Shown: positions 24,886 through 33,097 of the stretch, in pieces | How the letters are laid out: each line of letters opens with the position of its first letter | How positions within the stretch are numbered: position 1 is the first letter of the stretch | Assembly (NCBI GenBank): GCA_009777515.1 | Contig: WRLR01000029.1 | Coordinates: forward strand, 1-37,366 | Direction of reading: 5' to 3' | Length of the DNA stretch: 37,366 nucleotides | Source of the DNA: Oscillospiraceae bacterium | Lineage (GTDB): Bacteria > Bacillota > Clostridia > WRLR01 | The notes under the pieces: generated by a model | Seen by the model: the letters and a program-made list of their open reading frames with translations, nothing else | The model's database searches: none | Told to the model about the DNA's origin: nothing | Translations under genes and position numbers: made by a program

Positions 24886-27084
24886 TTACCTATTGCTTAT
24901 GTATGTATTGTTAGTAATTTCACGCAACTTATCTCGATACAAACCGGCTTCTATAGGCATGCCGATTGCATCGTATGTCGTCGCTATATTATTGCATACG
25001 TTTATATATTCGACATAATTGTCCGCCAATGTATTTTCAAAAACATCAATTGCTTTAAGATTCCAATCCTGCGCATCTTTGTATTTATGCATATTATATA
25101 ACGTATTTGCTATGAATGCGTATGTTTTCGCCGTGTTTGGGTGATTTGTACCTAATGAATTTTCATTAATAGACATTGCTTTTATGTGCAAATTATATGC
25201 ATTCTCATACAATCTTTTATTATCGTAGACTATGGCAATGCCGGTGAATATACGAGCCATGTTAGGATGGTCGTCGCCCAATGTTTCAACGGTGGCGTCG
25301 GCCGCTTTGCTATACCACTCCAGAGCTATGTCATAGTCATTCATCTCCGAATATACGCATGCAATGTTATGATAGTTAGCCGCCGTATTGACATTATTAG
25401 CATTGAACGTTTTTTCATTTATGGTTAAAGATTCGAAGCAGCACTCTATAGCTTTTGAATAATCTTTTAATAATGTATATGCTACAGCCATGTTATTTAA
25501 CAGCGCAGCCATATCAGGATGCTCTGCCCCCAACGTTTTTTCGTATACCATTTTAGCTTTTTCATACCATTCGATTGCTTTAGCCACTAAATGCTGGTTT
25601 TCACATACAGCAGCTATGCCAATATATGATTTTGCGGTATCCGGGTGCCCTTTCCCCAAAATATTTTCGCGTATTGATAAAGCCTTTTCATGCCATTCCA
25701 TCGCTTCACTATATTGGCCCATGCTATTGCATACTACACCCATACAATAATATATGGCTGCCGTGTCAACATGGTTGGCGCCATAAACTTTTTCATTTAT
25801 ATGTAATGTTTTATATAACCATTCCAGCGTTGCGGAAAATTCACCGGTAAGTAAATTTATATACGCTATACCCGAATACGAATCCGCTGTGTCCGGGTGC
25901 TGCTCCCCCAACACTTTTTCGCGAACGGCCAATGCCCTTTCGTGCCATTCCATAGATTGTGCGTAATCGCCCAGCGAGCCATGCGCCTCAGCTATTCCAA
26001 AATATGCGCCCGCAGTGTCCGGATGCTCGCTGCCCAACGCCCTCTCCCACATGCCTGCCGCGTCGCTGAAGCAACGGAGGGCATCTTTATACAGCCCCAT
26101 CGCCTGTTTGGCCCTACCTATGTTATACATGCTGCGCGCGGCGAGCGCCTCCCCCACCCCGATGGCTCTTCGCATCGCTGCAGCATCCTCGTAGTACGGA
26201 AGCGCGGCCTTCCCGTCGCCTTTCTTTAAATATGCGTCCCCCACGTAGTCCAGCGACTCGGCCACCCGCTCGTCCCCGCCCCTTATGCACGCTTTGCGGA
26301 TGGATAGCGCTTCCAAATATTTTTCCAGCGCGAGATCGTAGTCAACTTCCACACGCATGAAATAGCCCGCCGAGTCAATGAGGTTGATCGCTTGCTGGAG
26401 CCGCACGCTGGCTGTCGCCGCCGTATCATATGTGTCGCGTAGATAGTTCTCTAGCGTCGAGGTTATCTTAAGATAGTCGGCGTATCGGGCCGCCTGGAGG
26501 TTGCGTGTCACTGTGGACTTGCCTAAATTCAGCAAAAGCGCGGCTTCCGACTGCCGGTTGCCGCTATCTACAACCGCGCGGATCGTTTGCCATTGTTTAA
26601 CAGACCATTTCCTCATAATCCCCAGCGCGAAGCTATAACTCATGTTAATCATCGCGCTGTCGGCGGCGCCGGTTTCAAAACGCGCGCTGGCCGCCGGTGC
26701 CGCTTTGCTGGCAAGGATGCCGTCCCCATCGTTCTTTAGCCCCGTGATCGCCTCGCGAGCAAAATGGTATGCGGAGCCGTCCGCCGCCAATGTGTTGCGG
26801 GGATCGATAGTGGTCCGCATATCGCCTATACCGACGCCGAAGCGCACCTCATATGGGTGCATCTCACTGGCGATCCGGTCGATTACACGCAAACTGACGG
26901 CAGATTCTTTCAACAGCCCTTGAAACTCGTCACCCAGCGCTATGGTAAAGTCCGCAGCGATATGCACAGAGAAGCGCCTATTGACATCCACCAGCAAACT
27001 GATAAGATTCTTCTGAACAGTGTTGCGCTCTTCAATCGATATATTTTTTGACTGTACCAAATCACCAATAATCGCGCAATACAT
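24886..27084 (-). CDS. SatD-domain / HTH / TPR fusion protein
   Basis: Residues 1 to about 130 form a SatD-family domain (IIGDLVQSKN at 5-14, ALGDEFQGLL 49-58, VGIGDMRT 84-91, AYHFARE 105-111). A helix-turn-helix follows (about 176-205, SEAALLLNLGKSTVTRNL). About eleven kinesin-light-chain-type TPR units of 42 residues follow (about 245-720), many with the signature LGxxHPDTA. Ordinary SatD proteins are only about 200-220 residues, so the TPR half is an added protein-interaction scaffold. I chose ATG 27084 because AGGGGG lies 5 bases upstream; the longer frame from 27168 would start upstream of the promoter. Known family context: SatD is named from the streptococcal sat (secretion and acid tolerance) locus, but its activity is not defined. 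Cytoplasmic; the DUF3307 membrane protein is the likely partner. Confidence 0.8.
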   Translation of the reverse strand: MYCAIIGDLVQSKNISIEERNTVQKNLISLLVDVNRRFSVHIAADFTIALGDEFQGLLKESAVSLRVIDRIASEMHPYEVRFGVGIGDMRTTIDPRNTLAADGSAYHFAREAITGLKNDGDGILASKAAPAASARFETGAADSAMINMSYSFALGIMRKWSVKQWQTIRAVVDSGNRQSEAALLLNLGKSTVTRNLQAARYADYLKITSTLENYLRDTYDTAATASVRLQQAINLIDSAGYFMRVEVDYDLALEKYLEALSIRKACIRGGDERVAESLDYVGDAYLKKGDGKAALPYYEDAAAMRRAIGVGEALAARSMYNIGRAKQAMGLYKDALRCFSDAAGMWERALGSEHPDTAGAYFGIAEAHGSLGDYAQSMEWHERALAVREKVLGEQHPDTADSYSGIAYINLLTGEFSATLEWLYKTLHINEKVYGANHVDTAAIYYCMGVVCNSMGQYSEAMEWHEKALSIRENILGKGHPDTAKSYIGIAAVCENQHLVAKAIEWYEKAKMVYEKTLGAEHPDMAALLNNMAVAYTLLKDYSKAIECCFESLTINEKTFNANNVNTAANYHNIACVYSEMNDYDIALEWYSKAADATVETLGDDHPNMARIFTGIAIVYDNKRLYENAYNLHIKAMSINENSLGTNHPNTAKTYAFIANTLYNMHKYKDAQDWNLKAIDVFENTLADNYVEYINVCNNIATTYDAIGMPIEAGLYRDKLREITNNTYISNR

Positions 27085-27115
27085 TTTGCCCCCTGCTACA
27101 AGCCATCGTAACAGT

Positions 27116-27144
27116 ATTATATCATAAAAAACATGCAACTGCAA
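27116..27144 (-). promoter_or_regulatory. strong sigma-A promoter of the SatD operon
   Basis: On the minus strand TTGCAG (complement of 27139-27144) and perfect TATAAT (complement of 27116-27121) are separated by exactly 17 bp. The ATG at 27084 lies about 25 bp after the expected start site. Confidence 0.65.
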
Positions 27145-27158
27145 TAACCGTTGCATGT
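27131..27158. promoter_or_regulatory. perfect 9-bp inverted repeat over the SatD promoter, putative operator
   Basis: ACATGCAAC (27131-27139) and GTTGCATGT (27150-27158) are perfect inverted copies with a 10-bp centre. The repeat brackets the -35 hexamer, a typical place for a repressor site. The SatD-TPR protein has its own HTH, so autoregulation is conceivable. Confidence 0.55.
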
Positions 27159-27192
27159 TTTTATGCAATTTAAATTATACATATCATATAAC

Positions 27193-27208
27193 AACACCGA
27201 TCGGTGTT
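27193..27208. promoter_or_regulatory. 16-bp perfect palindrome after the DUF4832 gene
   Basis: AACACCGATCGGTGTT is fully self-complementary. It begins 5 bp past the DUF4832 stop on the minus strand and could be a weak terminator or a second operator for the SatD operon. No long T-run follows. Confidence 0.4.
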
Positions 27209-27213
27209 AATTG

Positions 27214-28605
27214 TTAATCCTCGAGTTTTATATGCCCGATATGATAGAATCCGTCAATTTCATTTTCTTTTTTCATTCCAAGCTCGATGGAACGCTCGCC
27301 CTCGAATAAGCCAAATTGAACATTATATTGACCAGGTTTAACCGATTCCGGGCGAATGTAAAAACTTTCCCGGATATCCCCTGGTTCCCATCTCCGATTA
27401 TCTATGGGCAGGCTAAAATCCTTAACGATGCCTTCGCCCGCCAAACGGATCTTTGCCGCATAGGGCCAATATGCCTTGCTAAAACCACGATTGCTCAAAC
27501 GCAGCTCGACGCGGTTGCCGCAACCAATTTTCATTGTAGGCAATGTAGCGCTTTCCAGGAAGTACCAATACCCCAAGCGATTGGCGCAGTATTCCGTCAA
27601 ATCAGGATATTTGTCGAGCCAGGGGCGGGGATAGCCATGGAAACCAGCGAAAGTACAGTGTGTGCGCAGCATCGCGTCCAAAAAAGGGAAACCTTGTTTT
27701 AGTACGTCGTCCGCGATCGATTTGTAGTGTTCAAACTCAAGATCCACCGGCGCGACGGGGTGAAAATGATCAAACATGAACGGAGTGCGCAGCGTCGAAT
27801 ACCCGAATCTTGCGGCGTAAGACGCGACGCATACGGAATCGTCGCGCAGTCCGATTCTCTTGTTGATCGCATACTCCATTAGTTCAATGTTCTCTTCGTT
27901 CGGATACGCGCTGCGGTGATTTATCATATCGTCGTTAAGCAGCAACACGGTATCCGGGAAATATTTTACATGCAGATCGATATGACGTTTCATTACCCAT
28001 AATGGCCACGCCTTGTCGGACCCTCTGTATGTATGCCCTTCGCCCCAGGTTCCGTAAGTTCCTATATCAACTGTCTCTACCAAAGGATGCCCGTTATATT
28101 TTCTCCCGAACTCAGCCATGAAAGCTTCCAGCTTCGCCAAATAAATAGCATCGCCATAATCTGGTTCAACAGCGCCGCCGAAGGATTGAAATTTCGCGCC
28201 CGCGTCGAACACCCATTTGGGCGTCGCGTATGCAAGGGCTGCGCCGCCTTCATAAGTACATGGGCGAAATGAAAAACGGTAACCGGCGCTTCCCCACTTT
28301 TCAAATATTTCGTCGATGTAGCTCCAGTCGAAGCTGCCTTCTTCCTTTTCTATATCGCTCCAATCAAATCGAAGATAAAGATGGTTTAAGCCCGGAAAAT
28401 CCAGTAAAAGATCGTCCGGATCGTGCTCCGCCCTATACGCGGAACGCGCGTAGCCGTTATCGATATAATGCCAGTACCAACCTTTATGCGGATTTCGAAG
28501 CACCCTGCGATCGTCCTGATAGCCGCGCAAATCGAAATAACCCGGCGCATCGCATAGGATATCGCTAAAATTGCAAAAAAAAGCGTTTCCGGGATTTTGC
28601 TGCAT
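27214..28605 (-). CDS. DUF4832-type glycoside hydrolase-like protein
   Basis: The roughly 463-residue protein begins with a TIM-barrel of the beta-galactosidase-like type. DWSDIEKEEGSFDWSYID (about 81-98) is typical of clan GH-A enzymes, and TYGTWGEGHTY has E189, a candidate catalytic acid. The C-terminal half matches the DUF4832 region, ending in a beta-sandwich with PGQYNVQFGLFEGE. There is no signal peptide, so it should act on imported oligosaccharides in the cytoplasm. ATG 28605 is chosen for AAGGGGG 7 bases upstream rather than the longer frame from 28659. It is divergent from the DUF6259 gene across a short shared promoter region and belongs functionally with the transporter genes that follow. 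Catalytic activity is inferred, not established for the family. Confidence 0.75.
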   Translation of the reverse strand: MQQNPGNAFFCNFSDILCDAPGYFDLRGYQDDRRVLRNPHKGWYWHYIDNGYARSAYRAEHDPDDLLLDFPGLNHLYLRFDWSDIEKEEGSFDWSYIDEIFEKWGSAGYRFSFRPCTYEGGAALAYATPKWVFDAGAKFQSFGGAVEPDYGDAIYLAKLEAFMAEFGRKYNGHPLVETVDIGTYGTWGEGHTYRGSDKAWPLWVMKRHIDLHVKYFPDTVLLLNDDMINHRSAYPNEENIELMEYAINKRIGLRDDSVCVASYAARFGYSTLRTPFMFDHFHPVAPVDLEFEHYKSIADDVLKQGFPFLDAMLRTHCTFAGFHGYPRPWLDKYPDLTEYCANRLGYWYFLESATLPTMKIGCGNRVELRLSNRGFSKAYWPYAAKIRLAGEGIVKDFSLPIDNRRWEPGDIRESFYIRPESVKPGQYNVQFGLFEGERSIELGMKKENEIDGFYHIGHIKLED

Positions 28606-28643
28606 ACGAATACCCCCTTGTATCTGGTTTTTTTGTTTTTCAT

Positions 28644-28672
28644 AGTATATCATTAACAAAACTAATAATTAA
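28644..28672 (-). promoter_or_regulatory. putative promoter of the DUF4832 gene
   Basis: On the minus strand TATACT (complement of 28644-28649) lies 17 bp after TTAATT (complement of 28667-28672). It overlaps the forward promoter of the divergent gene, so the two are likely co-regulated or compete for polymerase. Confidence 0.4.
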
Positions 28673-28682
28673 TAACTATAAT
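28653..28682 (+). promoter_or_regulatory. promoter of the DUF6259 gene
   Basis: TTAACA (28653-28658, five of six consensus bases) and perfect TATAAT (28677-28682) are separated by 18 bp. The ribosome binding site AAAGGGGA precedes ATG 28725. Confidence 0.6.
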
Positions 28683-28724
28683 AATCGATTCGATTTTTAA
28701 TGCCACCGGCAGAAAGGGGAATGT

Positions 28725-30485
28725 ATGATTCGCGTAGAAGGCGGTAAGGTTTATGCCGATACAAAAATGCTGTCAGCCATATTCGAACAAGGTTATTTGA
28801 TATCGCTACGTTCGAAAGCAACGGGGGAGGATTTTATCGGGGCGTGTGATCCTCGCGAGGGTAGCGCGCTGGAACTAGTTTACCGGAACGCGCCCAGCAA
28901 CTATAAGAACGGCGGGCACAACGGCGCGTGTATGGGCAGCGGCGTCGACTACCCGGACGTGCCGGGGGTCGAGGTGTCCGGTGGCAGCAATGCCGTTGTT
29001 AATGCGTATTCCGTATCAAATACCATCGCGGAGTATAGATTTCACAATTGGCACGCAGACGGGGTGATCATAATCCGCGAGGACGAAGAAAATGGGGAAT
29101 TAATCATCGAACCGTCGGCTTTTTCAGGCAGGGCCGGAGTACGAGCGGTGCGTTGGAATTTATGTGGCATTATCCCGGAATGCCGGTTGATCGCGCCTCT
29201 GTATCAGGGGGTCGATATGGACCTCGAGGATCCTCTGATTTCGGGAAGCGCTTTCCCATGGCCGTTCCAATGGGAGGCGGGGCTCGCGTTACTGCAAAGT
29301 AAAAAAGGCGGTTTTTGGATTAGGACGGAAGACACCCAGTATCGGTACAAGCAACTGAAAATCGGCGCGCCGTGGAACCCTCGTACCATCGGCCTAGAGA
29401 CTGAAGCATACGGCCCCATCGACGAGAACTTATCGGCAGGCGGTCTTGAATGGCGGATAGCGTGTTACGAAGGCAATTGGGAGACGCCGGCCGCCCAATA
29501 CCGCGATTGGCTATTTAATACATACAACCTAAAGGCGCAGCAGGATCGCCGCCTTCCGTGGCTTCACGATATATCGTTCGCGATAAGCTGGTGCCCGGTA
29601 GATATGGGCGTATTGGAAGCATTGAAGAAAAAAGTGGACCCCAAAAAAACGCTTTTACATATACCGCATTGGCGGACTCATAAATATGATCAGAACTATC
29701 CTACCTATATCGCAAGCGCCGAAGCCAAAGCTTTCTTTGATAAAGCCGCAGAAATGGGTTTTCACGCGGCGCCGCATTGCAACGCGTTCGAGATCGATCC
29801 CTCACACGAACTATTTCCCCTTGTGGTGGACTTCCGCTATCGCAAATTAGAAAGCAATTTCAACGAAGGCTGGACAGTTCCGCAAGGCTCCCGGATAGAA
29901 GTGCCGGCATCCCGCTTGACATTAGCCACGACAAGCAAAACGGCGAACACAATGACCAAAATCCATCCAGGGCACGGTATGTGGGTTTCGATTCTCCGTG
30001 AAGCATTGCAGGGCGTAGTAAAAGATACCAAAGTTGATACCATTTTCATCGACATCACGTTAAACACTTTCAATCTCCACAATTCATTGTGTAATAATGT
30101 GACGTCTACAGAGGGCGCCGTAAGGGAGATCGACTATCTCTCGCGAATGGGGGGCGGCGTCGCTCTTGGCGGCGAAGGTTCAAACGAGACCACGATGAGG
30201 GGCTTACATTTTTGCCAGGCTCACTTGATGTATCCTTGGTATAAACTGGATAAATACGACGAATGCGCCAATATACGCGCAGTTCCGCTCAACGAGTTCC
30301 TCTTTGGCGCCATATGCCGCACTATAGGCTATACCGGCCTGTCAGGTAAAACGGAAATGGAGGAGGCGCGCATGAAGATGCACGACGCGCACGGCGCTAT
30401 ACCAACGGTGACAATAAGAACAGCCGACGAAATAGAGCATCCGAACAAAGTTGTGCAGTGGATGATCGATAAAGCAAACTCATAA
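28725..30485 (+). CDS. DUF6259-domain glycoside hydrolase-like protein
   Basis: The 586-residue protein has an N-terminal beta-sandwich (about 1-260, including HNWHADGVIIIRED and the AAQYRDWLFNTYNLK junction). A TIM-barrel-like catalytic region follows, with SWCPVDMG, HIPHWRTHKYDQNYPTY, GFHAAPHCNAFEIDP, TIFIDITLNTFN and GGEGSNETTM. This layout matches DUF6259 proteins, which resemble alpha-galactosidase-type or endo-alpha-N-acetylgalactosaminidase-type barrels. Candidate catalytic acids are the aspartate in FIDITLN and the glutamates in GGEGSNE. There is no signal peptide, so it is cytoplasmic. It is divergent from the DUF4832 gene and upstream of the sugar transporter on the same strand, separated by 527 bp. 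Activity and substrate are unknown. Confidence 0.75.
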   Translation: MIRVEGGKVYADTKMLSAIFEQGYLISLRSKATGEDFIGACDPREGSALELVYRNAPSNYKNGGHNGACMGSGVDYPDVPGVEVSGGSNAVVNAYSVSNTIAEYRFHNWHADGVIIIREDEENGELIIEPSAFSGRAGVRAVRWNLCGIIPECRLIAPLYQGVDMDLEDPLISGSAFPWPFQWEAGLALLQSKKGGFWIRTEDTQYRYKQLKIGAPWNPRTIGLETEAYGPIDENLSAGGLEWRIACYEGNWETPAAQYRDWLFNTYNLKAQQDRRLPWLHDISFAISWCPVDMGVLEALKKKVDPKKTLLHIPHWRTHKYDQNYPTYIASAEAKAFFDKAAEMGFHAAPHCNAFEIDPSHELFPLVVDFRYRKLESNFNEGWTVPQGSRIEVPASRLTLATTSKTANTMTKIHPGHGMWVSILREALQGVVKDTKVDTIFIDITLNTFNLHNSLCNNVTSTEGAVREIDYLSRMGGGVALGGEGSNETTMRGLHFCQAHLMYPWYKLDKYDECANIRAVPLNEFLFGAICRTIGYTGLSGKTEMEEARMKMHDAHGAIPTVTIRTADEIEHPNKVVQWMIDKANS

Positions 30486-30604
30486 GCCTATAAATAGGTT
30501 CGTAGCGCATTTGGGTAGACGATTTTTGATTTGACGCGAGCGGAAAGAACATGAATTATCCTACTGGCTACGAGCCCAGGGCGTTTACAGGCCATCATAG
30601 TTTT

Positions 30605-30883
30605 TTAAATCAATATATTATATTTGCCGCTAACACTGTTACACTTAATAGAACATAAAACTGTCAGTCTTAGAATTGATCGGAAATGGCCAGTTGAATT
30701 TGGGCTCTCTTTTTCAAAGAGCCCAAATTCAAGTCTGTATTCACCGACGGCATATCTGGCATATCCGGTATCAATACTTTTACACGTTCTTCCGCGAACC
30801 AGGCCGCCATTTCCGGTTGTCCATATACAAATTTCGTTGAATTTCATAAGGAGCGTTGATATTTTGTATTGATCATTTTGCAT
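30605..30883 (-). pseudogene. possible remnant of a DUF4832-like C-terminus
   Basis: A minus-strand frame contains GEYRLEFGLFEKES, resembling PGQYNVQFGLFEGE at the C-terminus of the DUF4832 protein, which is also on the minus strand. The DNA under this stretch is likewise similar. The rest of the 92-codon frame shows no recognised domain and no good ribosome binding site. It may be a decayed paralogue left after duplication or rearrangement; chance similarity of a short beta-strand motif is the alternative. Confidence 0.3.
30694..30732. terminator. long perfect stem-loop, possible bidirectional terminator
   Basis: TTGAATTTGGGCTCT (30694-30708) and its exact inverse (30718-30732) form a 15-bp stem with a 9-base loop. 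It lies 209 bp after the DUF6259 stop. No T-run follows on either strand, so termination is uncertain. Confidence 0.4.
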
Positions 30884-31012
30884 AGTTTAGTTATTCTGTG
30901 CATATGAATAGTTGATAATTTTAATGAATCCAATAAAATAGATCCGCATGCGTTAAGCAATAGGTATAAATGATAGCTTTATTCATATAAAAGTAGAAAG
31001 GGGGTTAGAGCA

Positions 31013-31972
31013 TTGCGAAAATCTTCCGTACGAAGAAATGCTGTCGCAGGGCAGCAAAATTCTTTGTCAAGGCGCATCTATCGCAACAGAGTCATGTATT
31101 TGTTTATGTTGCCCGCGCTGGCTTCGGTGATCATATTTTCATATGTGCCAATGTTTGGCGTTATCATGGCGTTCCAGGATTTTAGTATCCTCAACGGATA
31201 TCTTGGCAGCCCTTTTGTTGGCCTCAAGCATTTCCAAAGATTCATCGCAAGGCCGGAGTTTTGGCTTGCGCTTAAAAACACTCTTGGTATCAACGGTTTA
31301 AGCATATTGATAGGTTTTCCGTTACCCATCATTTTTGCAATCATAATTTTTACGTTAAAGGATAGTTTGTTCAAACGCATCTCACAAACCATCAGTTATT
31401 TGCCGCATTTCGTAAGCTGGGTAGTGGTCTCTGGCCTGGTATATAGGATATTGGATGTCAATACCGGCGTTGTAAATAATATCCTCCGCTCGTTTGGCGG
31501 CGATCCTGTCCCATTTATGCGAGAACCCAATTATTTCTGGGCTATCATCATCACGACAGCAATATGGAAACAGCTTGGTTGGAACTCAATTATTTTTCTA
31601 GCCGCCCTCTCCGGAATTGACGCCGAACAATATGAAGCCGCTATTGTGGATGGCGCAAACGGTCGCCAAAAACTCATACATATCACCATTCCGGGCATTA
31701 TGCCCACAGTGGGGCTTATGTTGATATTTACGATCGGCACGCTTGTTAATGCCAACGGCAACGTATCTTTCGACGCCGTATTCAACCTACGTAACCCGCT
31801 GTTGTCAACCACGGCCAACACTATAGACTACTATGTATATGCCCAAGGCATAGCAAGCGGGAATCTAAGTTTTTCGGCTTCCGTAGGGCTTACGCAGAGC
31901 ATTGTCGCACTGGGGCTTGTACTGACGTCTAACATGATTAGCCGCAAGGCACAGGGCTACGGCGCATTTTAA
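31013..31972 (+). CDS. CUT1-type sugar ABC transporter permease, LplB-like
   Basis: The 319-residue protein has six membrane helices: the first at about 28-48 (LFMLPALASVIIFSYVPMFG), then helices through the C-terminus. The permease EAA motif EQYEAAIVDGANGRQKLIHITIPG (about 205-228) contacts the ATPase subunit. It matches LplB, one permease of the LplA/LplB/YtcP class that imports complex oligosaccharides with a shared MsmX-type ATPase. No ATPase gene is present here, as is normal for the class. The TTG at 31013 is chosen for AAAGGGG 8 bases upstream. The YtcP-like gene follows 24 bp after its stop. Confidence 0.9.
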   Translation: MRKSSVRRNAVAGQQNSLSRRIYRNRVMYLFMLPALASVIIFSYVPMFGVIMAFQDFSILNGYLGSPFVGLKHFQRFIARPEFWLALKNTLGINGLSILIGFPLPIIFAIIIFTLKDSLFKRISQTISYLPHFVSWVVVSGLVYRILDVNTGVVNNILRSFGGDPVPFMREPNYFWAIIITTAIWKQLGWNSIIFLAALSGIDAEQYEAAIVDGANGRQKLIHITIPGIMPTVGLMLIFTIGTLVNANGNVSFDAVFNLRNPLLSTTANTIDYYVYAQGIASGNLSFSASVGLTQSIVALGLVLTSNMISRKAQGYGAF

Positions 31973-31996
31973 GGCGGAAAGGAGGAGAAAAAAATA

Positions 31997-32920
31997 ATGA
32001 CAATGAGCGAAAGGAAAAAAAGCCGGCTGTTTGTCAGTAAACCGAACGAAGGCTCCCCCATGACCCAATTACTGCTTTCACTGCTGGTATTGGTACTCAC
32101 TTGCATAATTATTTATCCCTTTTTGTATTGCGTCGCCTTTTCCCTTAGCGATAATGTGGCCGTGATGACAAAGAACGTCACAATATTCCCCGTTGGCTTT
32201 ACAACCTCAAATTTTCAGGAGGTATTACAACAGAACTTAATCATCAACTCCTTTTTGGTCAGTGTCGCGCGTACGGTATGCGGAATCCTCTGGACTCTCC
32301 TGCTCACCGGCCTTGCTGCCTACGCCTCTACCCGGGCGGACTTGCCCGGTCGGCGGTTACTCACCCTCATCTTGATCATACCAATGTTTATATCCGGGGG
32401 GCTAATCCCCACCTATGTTCTTATGTTCAGGCTCCGCTTGTTCAACTCATTTCTGGTTTATATAGTGCCCCATGGTTTTTGGGCGTTTAACATGCTGTTG
32501 ATGCGAACATACTTTCAAACCATACCGGAGAGCCTCGCTGAATCCGCGCGTCTGGACGGCGCCGGTGAAATTCGTATTTTAATATTCATTATTGCGCCCC
32601 TGTGCATGCCTATCATTGCCGTGATATCAATGTTCAGCGGCGTTTGGCAATGGAACGCCTGGTTTGACGCCATGCTTTATGTGACCAAGCCGGACCTGAA
32701 GCCGCTTCAGGCGGTTCTTCAGCAGCTCATAATGAGTTCTTTCGCATCAACTATGGCAATAGCCGAATCCAGCGGCAATATAACCCTGGACAGAAAGTCC
32801 TCGCCGGAAGCGATCCGTATGGCCACATTGGTATTCACGACCCTGCCGATTGTCTGCATCTATCCATTTTTCCAAAAACACTTTGTGCGGGGCGTTATGA
32901 TCGGGGCTGTAAAAGCTTAG
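31997..32920 (+). CDS. CUT1-type sugar ABC transporter permease, YtcP-like
   Basis: This 307-residue permease of the MalG/YtcP branch has a first helix at about 24-46 and an EAA loop ESLAESARLDGAGEIRILIF. The family C-terminal sequence FPFFQKHFVRGVMIGAVKA-type is present as YPFFQKHFVRGVMIGAVKA. AAAGGAGG lies before the ATG at 31997. It pairs with the LplB-like permease upstream and the lipoprotein downstream. The 177-bp gap to the lipoprotein gene contains a TATAAT (32976-32981) and a palindrome, so the lipoprotein may also be made from its own transcript. Confidence 0.9.
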   Translation: MTMSERKKSRLFVSKPNEGSPMTQLLLSLLVLVLTCIIIYPFLYCVAFSLSDNVAVMTKNVTIFPVGFTTSNFQEVLQQNLIINSFLVSVARTVCGILWTLLLTGLAAYASTRADLPGRRLLTLILIIPMFISGGLIPTYVLMFRLRLFNSFLVYIVPHGFWAFNMLLMRTYFQTIPESLAESARLDGAGEIRILIFIIAPLCMPIIAVISMFSGVWQWNAWFDAMLYVTKPDLKPLQAVLQQLIMSSFASTMAIAESSGNITLDRKSSPEAIRMATLVFTTLPIVCIYPFFQKHFVRGVMIGAVKA

Positions 32921-33017
32921 AGAAGCTGGCTATAAACCTGCGGCGGGAGATTAACCTCTCTTATGCCATTTAGCATATAATGCGATAATCTGGTTTTGGT
33001 TTTGCTACATTATATAT

Positions 33018-33033
33018 TTTGGCGTATGCCAAA
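33018..33033. promoter_or_regulatory. palindrome upstream of the lipoprotein gene, possible operator
   Basis: TTTGGC-GTAT-GCCAAA is a perfect 6-bp inverted repeat in a 177-bp gap, 64 bp before the lipoprotein ATG. It has the size of a regulator half-site pair, but no regulator can be assigned. Confidence 0.35.
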
Positions 33034-33097
33034 TAATATAAATCCATTTATATGGTATATACGTGCATATTAAAAGAAAGGTAGGTAAAACAAAGAA

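Larger units (their letters stand above)
30486..31012. other. 527-bp intergenic stretch with a degenerate gene remnant and long hairpin
   Basis: The first 115 bp hold only an imperfect 10-bp inverted repeat (GGTTCGTAGC at 30497-30506 against GCTACGAGCC at 30567-30576). The middle contains a minus-strand remnant and a 15-bp hairpin, listed separately. The last 130 bp are AT-rich and presumably carry the transporter promoter, but no clear -35/-10 pair was found. AAAGGGG (about 30997-31004) is the ribosome binding site for TTG 31013. Confidence 0.5.
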
